DNA from: Sediminicoccus rosea
GTDB lineage: Bacteria > Pseudomonadota > Alphaproteobacteria > Acetobacterales > Acetobacteraceae
Assembly: GCF_033547095.1 (NCBI RefSeq)
Contig: NZ_CP137852.1
Span: 1,171,501-1,235,500 of the forward strand
DNA length: 64,000 nt
Direction: 5' to 3'
Part shown: one piece after another, positions 38,605 to 46,187 of the stretch
Layout of the letters: every line of letters begins with the position of its first letter
Position numbering within the stretch: the stretch's first letter is position 1
Translations under genes and position numbers: made by a program
Notes under the pieces: model-generated
Told to the model about the DNA's origin: nothing
Database searches by the model: none
The model's input: the letters and a program-made list of their open reading frames with translations, nothing else

Positions 38605-39282
38605 TTGGACCGGCTGATGCGAGGATCGGTTCCCGCCCTTCTGGCGCCACTCGCCGTCCTGGTGCTGGTCTTCGGGCTCTATGGGACGCTGGCGGGGGCG
38701 CTGGTCGGGCTTGCGGAGATGGTCCGGCTGCCCGCCATCCTGCTTGGCGTGGCGCTGGCCTGCCTGCCGCGCGGCGCGGCGCCGCTTCCGGCCATCGCCG
38801 GCTGGATCGCCATCGGCCTCGTCGCGGCGCTGGTGCTCCGGGCTGCGCTTGCCACCCTGGGTGCGGCCGCCTGGCTGCCCACCACGGGCGAGGACCTCGC
38901 CGGGGCCGACCTGCTGCTCGATGCCGGATGGCTCTGCGCCCTCGCGCTGCTGGCCTTCCGCGGCGGGCGGGGCGGTGTCTCGGGCCCCATGCTGGCGGCC
39001 ATCGTCGCGACGACGCGCATCGGCGCCTTCGTGGACCTGCCGGGGGCGCTTCTGGGCGAGGCTTGGTCGGGTTCGGCCGGGATCGTCACCTTCGCCGCCC
39101 TCTGCCTTCAGGCGGTGGCCGGCGCCTTGGCGGCGGGCCTGGTCACGATCGGCGCCGGCTGGTTGCTCGCGCGCTGCGCCAGGGCTGGGGCGAGGCTCGC
39201 GGCGCCTGCGGTCCTTCTCGCCGTGGTCGCGCTGCTGGCGGCTGCGGCGCGCCTCTGGGAATTGTTCGGCAGCAGGCTCTGA
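38605..39282 (+). CDS. Polytopic membrane protein of unknown function
   Basis: A 225-residue protein with about six membrane helices (for example LLAPLAVLVLVFGLYGTLAG and AIAGWIAIGLVAALVLRAAL). It starts with TTG 14 nt after the lipoprotein stop, so it is likely in the same transcript. Very Ala/Leu-rich; no catalytic motif seen. The call as a real gene rests on frame length, location and helix pattern. Confidence 0.6.
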   Translation: MDRLMRGSVPALLAPLAVLVLVFGLYGTLAGALVGLAEMVRLPAILLGVALACLPRGAAPLPAIAGWIAIGLVAALVLRAALATLGAAAWLPTTGEDLAGADLLLDAGWLCALALLAFRGGRGGVSGPMLAAIVATTRIGAFVDLPGALLGEAWSGSAGIVTFAALCLQAVAGALAAGLVTIGAGWLLARCARAGARLAAPAVLLAVVALLAAAARLWELFGSRL

Positions 39283-39653
39283 TCGCGCGGGGTCAACCCG
39301 CCAGGACGGTCGCCGGAAGCGCCAGGACCCGTTCCGGCCCCATAAGCGGCAGCGCGCGGTGCGCGTCGTGGAATCGCAGGGGATCGGTGAGGAGCCATCG
39401 GCCATCATCGCGCGGATCAGGCTTCACATGGCCATCGGCAGCACAGCACCGGCCATACGAAGATCCGCGATCGCCGCGCCCATGCCCGAAGATCCGTCGC
39501 GCGGCGAGGCCCACGGCCAGTCGGATGCGGCGCTGGTGCCGCCCGGATCCCGACGCATCTGCGCGCCGCCAGGCCCGCGGATGGGATGGCCGGTGATTGA
39601 CAGGTGCTGACGGCGCCGTGTCCCCTCAGCGGCGATCAGCCAGGACGCGTCAG
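39283..39653. other. 371-bp stretch without a convincing gene
   Basis: Between the membrane protein and the dehydratase. A minus-strand frame at 39293-39514 (73 codons; it contains DDGRWLLTDPLRFHDAHRAL) looks protein-like but has no partner or ribosome site that convinces, so it may be a remnant. No RNA gene, terminator or strong promoter is visible. Confidence 0.4.
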
Positions 39654-41447
39654 ATGGACGAGCACGACCAGACCAGGAAGCCCTTCAAGCTGCGCAGCCA
39701 GCGCTGGTTCGACGACCCCGCCGATCCTGGCATGACCGCGCTGTATTGCGAGCGCCAGCTGAACTTCGGCATGACCTTCGACGAGTTGCAGTCGGGCCGG
39801 CCCATCATCGGCATCAGCCAGACGGGCAGCGACATCGCCCCCTGCAACCGGCACCACACCATCCTCGCGCAGCGCATCAAGGAGGGCATCCGCGATGCCG
39901 GCGGCGTGCCCCTCGAATTCCCAGTGCATCCGATCCAGGAAACGCTGAAGCGGCCCACCGCCGCACTCGACCGCAACCTGCAATACCTCTCGCTGGTCGA
40001 GGTGCTGCACGGCTATCCGCTGGATGGCGTGGTGCTGACGATCGGCTGCGACAAGACGCCCGGCGCGGGGCTGATGGCGGCCGCGACGCTGAACATCCCG
40101 GCCCTGGCCTTCTCTGGCGGACCGATGCTGGATGGCTGGCACAAGGGCCGCCTCGTGGGCTCGGGCACGGTGGTCTGGGAGGCGCGCCGCATGCTGGCGG
40201 CGGGCGAGATCGACTATCGCCAATTCATGGAGATGGTGGCGGCCAGCAGCACCTCCTGGGGGCATTGCTCCACCATGGGCACCGCGCTCTCGATGAACTC
40301 GCTGGTGGAGGCGGTGGGGATGAGCCTGACCGGCTGCGCCGCCATCCCGGGCCCGCACCGCGAGCGCGCGCAGATGGCCTATTGGTCCGGCCGGCGCATC
40401 GTCGAGATGGTGCGCGAGAACCTGACGCCATCGCGGATCATGACGCCAAAGGCCTTCGAGAATGCGGTGGCGGTGGCGAGCGCCATCGGCGCCTCCTCCA
40501 ACTGTCCGCCGCACATGATCGCCATCGCGCGGCACATGGGCGTGGAACACTCTCTGGAGGACTGGCAGCGCATCGGGGCGGACATCCCGCTGCTGGTGGA
40601 TTGCCAGCCGGCCGGGCGCTTCCTGGGCGAGGCCTTCCACCGTGCCGGTGGCGTGCCGGCCGTGATGCGTGAGTTGCTGGAGGCCGGTCGGCTGCATGGT
40701 GATGTGATGACGGCCACCGGCAAGACGGTGGCGGAGAACCTCGCCGCCATCCCGCTCTCACCAGACCGCGAGGTGATCCGCGCCTATGCCAGGCCGATGA
40801 AGGAGCAGGCGGGCTACCTGGTGCTGACGGGCAACCTCTTCGACAACGCCGTCATCAAGGTCAGTGTCATCGACGCCGAGTTCCGGCAGCGCTTCCTCTC
40901 CGACGATCCCGACGTGTTCGAGGGCAAGGTGGCCGTCTTCGAGGGGCCGGAGGATTATCACGCGCGCATCGAGGACCCGGCTCTGGGCATTGACGAGAAG
41001 ACCGTGCTGGTGATCCGCAATTGCGGCCCCGTGGGCTATCCGGGCTCGGCCGAGGTGGTGAACATGCAGCCGCCCGCGGCGCTGATCAAAGCCGGGATCA
41101 AGGCACTGCCCACCATGGGCGATGGGCGGCAAAGCGGCACCTCGGGCTCGCCTTCCATCTTGAACGTCTCGCCCGAGGCGGCGGTGGGCGGCGGGCTGGC
41201 GCTGCTGCGGCATGGCGACCGCATCCGCATCGACCTCAAGACGCGGCGCGTGGATGTGCTGATCCCGGAGGAGGACCTCGCCGCGCGCCGCGCTGCCTGG
41301 GTGCCGCCGGTGCTGCAGAACAAGACGCCGTGGGAGGAGATCTACCGCAATTCCGTGGGACAGCTCGGCAACGGGGCCTGCCTGGAGGCGGCGACGCTCT
41401 ACCTCAATATCCTCGAGACGCGTGGCGAGAGCCGGCACAATCACTGA
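39654..41447 (+). CDS. IlvD/Edd family dehydratase (sugar-acid or dihydroxy-acid type)
   Basis: A 597-residue Fe-S dehydratase. The likely cluster cysteines are C64 (DIAPCNRHH), C132 (TIGCDKTPG) and C205 (GHCSTMGTA). The C-terminal part has NCGPVGYPGSAEV, MGDGRQSGTSGSPSILNVSPEAAVGG. Conservation resembles the L-arabonate/D-xylonate/galactonate dehydratase branch rather than isoleucine-valine IlvD, because of the longer N-terminus (RSQRWFDDPADPGMTALY). The ATG at 39654 is the likely start. It stands alone on the plus strand before the low-GC island. Confidence 0.87.
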   Translation: MDEHDQTRKPFKLRSQRWFDDPADPGMTALYCERQLNFGMTFDELQSGRPIIGISQTGSDIAPCNRHHTILAQRIKEGIRDAGGVPLEFPVHPIQETLKRPTAALDRNLQYLSLVEVLHGYPLDGVVLTIGCDKTPGAGLMAAATLNIPALAFSGGPMLDGWHKGRLVGSGTVVWEARRMLAAGEIDYRQFMEMVAASSTSWGHCSTMGTALSMNSLVEAVGMSLTGCAAIPGPHRERAQMAYWSGRRIVEMVRENLTPSRIMTPKAFENAVAVASAIGASSNCPPHMIAIARHMGVEHSLEDWQRIGADIPLLVDCQPAGRFLGEAFHRAGGVPAVMRELLEAGRLHGDVMTATGKTVAENLAAIPLSPDREVIRAYARPMKEQAGYLVLTGNLFDNAVIKVSVIDAEFRQRFLSDDPDVFEGKVAVFEGPEDYHARIEDPALGIDEKTVLVIRNCGPVGYPGSAEVVNMQPPAALIKAGIKALPTMGDGRQSGTSGSPSILNVSPEAAVGGGLALLRHGDRIRIDLKTRRVDVLIPEEDLAARRAAWVPPVLQNKTPWEEIYRNSVGQLGNGACLEAATLYLNILETRGESRHNH

Positions 41448-41574
41448 GGGGAGGGACGACCCGGTGGGCTGGATGGCCGGATGCGCAGTCACTGGGGGAA
41501 TTGGCGGAGGAGGTGCGACTCGGTACAGGCGGTCTCCAGGCTGAAGCCTTGGAGAATAGGCGCCAGGATAAGAA

Positions 41575-42168
41575 TCACCCATTCGCTGCAATCAGCTTTT
41601 GGATGAATGTCATCGGGGTATCTGTCGCGGTGCGGGACGGAACTACCAGGCCCGCTATCCTAAGGGTTTGTGCAACGCGAATCATAAAATCTATACAGTC
41701 ATTCCCGCTCAGAGAATAACGTTCCGCTGATGCTGCAAGATTATCCGGGATACCCAGTATGACCAATGTAGGTCGTGCTGCAGTTAACGCGTCCTGATAG
41801 CGAGCCCGATCCACTTGCACGGTTAGGCATGCTTGCTTCATATGGGTGAAGCGTTCCTCGGCCTGCTGACCAGCGACCGATCCCCCACCAAAGTAAGTAA
41901 ATACTGCTGCTGGGGTCGTGGTTGATGGAGCTACTGTATGGCCAACGGCACGAAAAATGCGACGTTGTCCCGTCGGCTGTTCACTAAAACTGACGAAAGC
42001 ATGACCGGGGAAACCCCAGGAATTCGGACTCGGTCGCGCACAGAATCCAATCTCTGTAACGCCCGAAGCATCCGTTTGAGTTCTAAGGTCTTTCTCTCTC
42101 GCCAAGGCTGCTGGAATCGCCAGCATAATGGTCGCCGCCACCACAATTACAGAGAGAGCCGATTTCAT
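41575..42168 (-). CDS. Secreted protein with His/Cys arrangement like permuted NlpC/P60 enzymes
   Basis: A 197-residue protein: signal peptide SALSVIVVAATIMLAIPAALA, start supported by AGGAGT. H56 lies in FPGHAFVSF and C158 in SGNDCIDF. A His early and Cys late is the order in circularly permuted papain-fold (NlpC/P60, YiiX-like) amidases; this assignment is by motif only. Base composition is visibly lower in GC than the flanking chromosome. It is 35 nt downstream, on the same strand, of a repeat-rich secreted protein gene, so the two probably act together. Confidence 0.65.
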   Translation of the reverse strand: MKSALSVIVVAATIMLAIPAALAREKDLRTQTDASGVTEIGFCARPSPNSWGFPGHAFVSFSEQPTGQRRIFRAVGHTVAPSTTTPAAVFTYFGGGSVAGQQAEERFTHMKQACLTVQVDRARYQDALTAARPTLVILGIPDNLAASAERYSLSGNDCIDFMIRVAQTLRIAGLVVPSRTATDTPMTFIQKLIAANG

Positions 42169-42203
42169 GTGGACTCCTGAAGGATAAATCTGGGATCGTC
42201 AGA

Positions 42204-44051
42204 CTAGCACCACGGCAAGCAGATGCGCCTTCCGCCGACCGATCCTAATTGCAGCGGCGCCGGCGCCAGTTGGCTGGGATTATTAAATACTGAATTAGAG
42301 CCGCCCCAAATCTGGGATGGATTTCGAACGAACGAATTGGAACCGCCGAAAACCTGGCCAGGATTTCGGACAAAAGAATTGTCTCCACCCCATATCTGAC
42401 CCGGGTTATTGACAACTGAGTTGGGGCCGCCAGCGATCTGACCTAGTGTCCGAGCAGTCCAACCGTTGCGACCGATGAGGTCGTTAGAATCTCCAAAGCA
42501 ACCGTCACCTCCGACCCCGTCCGTCATGCATTTAGTTAGCTCACGCATCGTCAGGCGTGAACCGATGCACCCCGCCGCGGCATACGGCTGCCCACCGGTC
42601 GAGACGACGCACTGGACAGCGATCTGTTGCTCCGGGTTCAGTTGCAGATTGAACATGTTGGCGCCAGCACACGTTGCCATTCCTGTCGGGTCGCCCTGAG
42701 ATTGCGCTGCACACTCAAGCGCAACGCGTTGTTCGCGGCTTAACTCGCGGCCCAACATCCGCGAGGCGGAGCATCCAGCAAACCTCCCGGTGTCTCCATT
42801 TGCGCTGACAGCGCAGTTGAGGATGGCTTGCTCGTCAGGGGACAGGTTGCGGTTCAGGAAAGAGGCGCCGGCACAAACACCAAAGGCATTGCGATCGCCA
42901 TTTGAACTTAAGGCGCATCTCGCCAAGATCCGCTGGTCATCAGACATGCGAATTCCCGAATTCGATGCAGCACATGTCGCAAAGGTCTGCGAGTCAGAGG
43001 CGGAGACTGCGCAATTCAGAACTGCCTGCTGTTCTAGAGCCAAGAACCTCCCCGAAGCGCAGGATGCGAACTGTCCCGCATCGCCGTTGGAGTTAGCCGC
43101 GCAATTTAGGATAGCTCTATCATTTTCGTTTAGCGAGCGGCTCAGATATTGCCCGCCTGCGCAGCTGGCAAACCTACTGGCGTCACCGCGTGTCGTCATT
43201 GCACAACCGGCGACCACGCGCTGCTCGTCGGAAAGACGAATTCCAAGATTCGGCGCAGCGCAGTTGGCGAAGCCAGCCGCGTCGCGGTTCGAGACCGCGC
43301 AGTCGAGTACTGCCTGCTGGTTCCGCGGCAAAATGATTTGTTGACGCGCACACCCAGCAAAGGCTGCGACATCGAGGCCGACACGCTTTGCGCATTCAGC
43401 AGCCAAGCTCTGCGGCGAAGACAAGTCAGCCGGCAGACCAAACGAGGAAGCAGCGGGCACAGGGCCGCTCATGCGATCAAGGCTAAATTGGCCGACCAGA
43501 GTGCAAGGGCTCGGCCCGAATGGACCGCTACACATCGGGCCTGTTTCAGAAGTCCCGCCCGGAATCACCTGAGCAGCGCGTGGGTCAAACGCGGCGCCAC
43601 GCAGTGTTCCAGCCTGTTGTTGGGCCAAGTAGGCCTGGATCACCTGACACGGTGCAGGCCCCATCGGCCCGAGGCAAATAGGGCCTACTCCAGGCGCGTT
43701 CCCAATCACATTGAGTGGAAAGCGCTGAGCCCCGATTAGCTGCGCTGCAATGTAAGATCGTACATCGTTGCACGGGCCAGGGCCGAGTGGCCCTCCACAC
43801 ATCGGACCGAAGGTCGGATGCATGCCCAGCATGGGAACATTAATGGTGGAGGCGACGAGCTGGATCCAAAGGAATTGCTGAACTGCTTGACAAGGTCCGG
43901 GTCCGAGAGGGCCAGCACAGATTGGGCCAACGAAGGGATCCATGCCAATTTGGTGGACGGGCGGCGGCGGCGGGATCGCACCCGGCTGGGTGTGACCTGG
44001 TGAGTGGATCAAGAGGAAAAGGGCGATGATCGCCGTATGAAAACGCCCCAT
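42204..44051 (-). CDS. Secreted modular repeat protein with three repeat classes
   Basis: A 615-residue protein with signal peptide MGRFHTAIIALFLLIHSPGH. Region 1 (36-190): four modules of the form GP(I/M)CxGPxGPxPC, with Cys pairs 45/54, 85/94, 126/135 and 174/183. Region 2 (about 213-520): nine imperfect repeats of about 32-34 residues, each with two Cys 13-15 apart and ending like LSxEQ-AxLxCA. Region 3 (537-597): four 14-residue repeats of the type NPxQIxGGxNSxx. It ends CLPWC. Resembles no family I can name; a disulfide-rich surface or spore-coat-like scaffold is possible. Lower GC than flanks. Confidence 0.72.
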   Translation of the reverse strand: MGRFHTAIIALFLLIHSPGHTQPGAIPPPPPVHQIGMDPFVGPICAGPLGPGPCQAVQQFLWIQLVASTINVPMLGMHPTFGPMCGGPLGPGPCNDVRSYIAAQLIGAQRFPLNVIGNAPGVGPICLGPMGPAPCQVIQAYLAQQQAGTLRGAAFDPRAAQVIPGGTSETGPMCSGPFGPSPCTLVGQFSLDRMSGPVPAASSFGLPADLSSPQSLAAECAKRVGLDVAAFAGCARQQIILPRNQQAVLDCAVSNRDAAGFANCAAPNLGIRLSDEQRVVAGCAMTTRGDASRFASCAGGQYLSRSLNENDRAILNCAANSNGDAGQFASCASGRFLALEQQAVLNCAVSASDSQTFATCAASNSGIRMSDDQRILARCALSSNGDRNAFGVCAGASFLNRNLSPDEQAILNCAVSANGDTGRFAGCSASRMLGRELSREQRVALECAAQSQGDPTGMATCAGANMFNLQLNPEQQIAVQCVVSTGGQPYAAAGCIGSRLTMRELTKCMTDGVGGDGCFGDSNDLIGRNGWTARTLGQIAGGPNSVVNNPGQIWGGDNSFVRNPGQVFGGSNSFVRNPSQIWGGSNSVFNNPSQLAPAPLQLGSVGGRRICLPWC

Positions 44052-44335
44052 GGGTTCCCCACTCACGCTCAACAGCCAATCCGTTGCATGGGGACCGCCA
44101 TCGTAACAAGAACATTCGTTCATCAATGAGGAGCGGCTGCTTGGAACGGCTTGGCCCAGCGCAAAAGATTGAAGGGCGCGGTCGTGGGGATGGCGGCGAA
44201 CCGGTCGGGAGCCCGCCAAGGCGGCCGTCACAGGGCCGGCCAGATGTTGCCCGGCATGCCGGGAGGTGAGACGAAGGGGGTGCGAGGTTGGGCTGCGAAC
44301 CCCCTCCCTCCTAGGGGTCGGCATTCGGACCGCCG
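44052..44335. other. Transition zone between low-GC island and prophage tail genes, with a 14-bp palindrome
   Basis: No gene in these 284 bp. Base composition changes from low to high GC across it. CCCGGCATGCCGGG at 44250-44263 is a perfect palindrome and could act as the terminator stem for the tailspike transcript (minus strand) or be part of an element boundary. A GGGGGT/ACCCCC short dyad lies at about 44277-44303. No tRNA or clear att core is seen. Confidence 0.4.
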
Positions 44336-46177
44336 TCACGGCACCCGCCGCTTCGCCACCCCCACCGACAGCGTTGCCGCCGACAGGTCGAACGTCGCCG
44401 CGGAGATGTTTCGCGCCATCACCCGCACCGTGTTGTTCGACCACACCGCGGCGTCGAGCTCGATGAAGCGCGTCGACGACACCAGCGACGCCTGCGCGAG
44501 ATCCCCCGCCCGCGCCCCGTTCACCGTGACGTCGAGCAGCGATGTCGCTCCGGGCGCCAGGCTCGGCAGATCCCAGGACACCTCGGCAGCGAACTCCCGC
44601 CGCCCTGAGCCGAACAGCGCGCCGGTCAACAGCGGCGTGCCGTTCAGCACCGCGGGCGCCGCCTCGGGCAGCCCGTAGAGGCGCAGCGATTGCAGGTCGA
44701 TCGGCCCATCAAACCCGATCACCCCCACCTGCGCATAGGCCACCGCCGCGCCGACGCGGATGGTCTGCCGCCGATTGAAGTTGGCGTCATCCATCGGCGC
44801 ACCGGCGTTCCATCCCTTGGCCGGCCCGTTCCACTGCATGGTGGTGATCGAGGCCAGCACATCACCGGCGATGTCCTCCCGGACATTGCCCGCTCCGTCG
44901 AACACTCGCACGAACAACCGCCCGCCCGAAGCGCCGCTCGTCAGCCAATGCGCCAGCGCGAACTCCTTCGCCTGGGAGGTGTCCAGCATCCACCCGAGCC
45001 CACGGTTTGCCGCCAGCGTCACCGCCCGATCGGTCGGCGTCAGGTCGGTCAGCCCGTTGAAGCAGAAATCCGCCATGAAGGTCGCGGTGGTGGTCGACGT
45101 GGCTATGGTGATCAGCCCCTCCACCCCGACCTCCGTCGCCGACTGCCGGAACGCCGCCGCCCGGGTGTTCGGCACACCGGCCAGGAAGCGCTGGAAGCGC
45201 GACGCCGGCGCGCGGTGCCGATTGATCACCGCATTGCCACAGCGATTGGCCGTCGCCGTGTAGTCGATGCCGACCAGGTAGGTGTTGATCCAGGCGATGT
45301 CGTACTCGCAGTCCTGCGCCCCTGCGGTGTGCCGAGCCGCCAAGGGCGAGCAGGCCTCCATGCGCATGTTGCGCGCGATGATGGCACTGCCCGAAGTCTC
45401 GTTCAGGAACGGGATGGCGATGTTGCTGCCGGCCTGGCGCAGCTCGAAGTTCGGCGCGTCAAAGACGTGGCGGTTGTGGTTGGTATAGGCGCCGACCTCA
45501 TTGCCAAACCGCACGCCAAAGCGGTCCAGCGCGGCGTTCACCCCCGTCGCCTGGGCGAAGTGCCCGCCGTAGTAGCGGATGGAGGTGTTCCAGGCCGTGG
45601 CCGTGGCGCACCAGATGTCGAGACCGATGCGGTTGTTGACGATGCGCCCGAGCGTGAAGGTGCTGTCCTCCACGCCGCGGCCATCGCCCAGCGTGCGCAT
45701 GCCGATGGTGAAACCCTCGACGCGGCGAAGCTCGATCTGGCTGGCATCGACGTTGCGCACGGTAATGCCGATATCGGCCTCGGAGGACCAGTCCGACAGC
45801 GTCTGACGGATCACGTTTAGCCCCGTGTAGAGCTTCTCGGCGTTGCGGATGGTGCCGCCATCGCCCAGCACCAGCACGGAGGTGGGGGCGGTGCCCGTGT
45901 AGCGGATGGTGCCCTGCATGATCAGCCCGCGCGCGCCGCCCGGCAGCGTCACGGTGCCGGAGACGTTCCAGGTGCCGGGCGGGATCATCGCGAATTTCTG
46001 GTCCGCCCCGGCGCGATCGAAGGCCACCTGGATGGCGGTGCGATCATCCGCCACGCCGTCGCCCAACCCGCCGAAGTCATTCGGCAGCACCGCCTCGCGG
46101 TCGCGCAGATACTTGGCGAAGTCGGTCTTGTTGAGGTTGGCGTTGAGGACCAGCAGGTCGTCGATGCGTGCCGGCAT
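44336..46177 (-). CDS. Phage tailspike with pectate-lyase-like beta-helix
   Basis: A 613-residue protein, last in the tail operon. LPNDFGGLGDGVADDRTAIQVAF and IPPGTWNVSGTVTLPGG mark the start of a Pectate_lyase_3-type right-handed beta-helix (about 35-400), as in receptor-binding and polysaccharide-degrading tailspikes. The C-terminal 250 residues look like beta-sandwich domains. AGGAGG precedes the ATG at 46177. It likely trimerises and recognises surface polysaccharide. Confidence 0.84.
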   Translation of the reverse strand: MPARIDDLLVLNANLNKTDFAKYLRDREAVLPNDFGGLGDGVADDRTAIQVAFDRAGADQKFAMIPPGTWNVSGTVTLPGGARGLIMQGTIRYTGTAPTSVLVLGDGGTIRNAEKLYTGLNVIRQTLSDWSSEADIGITVRNVDASQIELRRVEGFTIGMRTLGDGRGVEDSTFTLGRIVNNRIGLDIWCATATAWNTSIRYYGGHFAQATGVNAALDRFGVRFGNEVGAYTNHNRHVFDAPNFELRQAGSNIAIPFLNETSGSAIIARNMRMEACSPLAARHTAGAQDCEYDIAWINTYLVGIDYTATANRCGNAVINRHRAPASRFQRFLAGVPNTRAAAFRQSATEVGVEGLITIATSTTTATFMADFCFNGLTDLTPTDRAVTLAANRGLGWMLDTSQAKEFALAHWLTSGASGGRLFVRVFDGAGNVREDIAGDVLASITTMQWNGPAKGWNAGAPMDDANFNRRQTIRVGAAVAYAQVGVIGFDGPIDLQSLRLYGLPEAAPAVLNGTPLLTGALFGSGRREFAAEVSWDLPSLAPGATSLLDVTVNGARAGDLAQASLVSSTRFIELDAAVWSNNTVRVMARNISAATFDLSAATLSVGVAKRRVP

Positions 46178-46187
46178 GGCGGGCCTC

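Noticed and set aside
36023-38650. 875-codon open frame on the minus strand
   Set aside because: Antisense to the secreted protein and lipoprotein genes, which have proper signal peptides and ribosome sites; the minus frame has neither.
44270-44310. Possible tRNA 3' end / attachment site near the phage left edge
   Set aside because: Short GGGGGT/ACCCCC arms exist, but no cloverleaf, anticodon stem or second copy of a core sequence can be found in the window.
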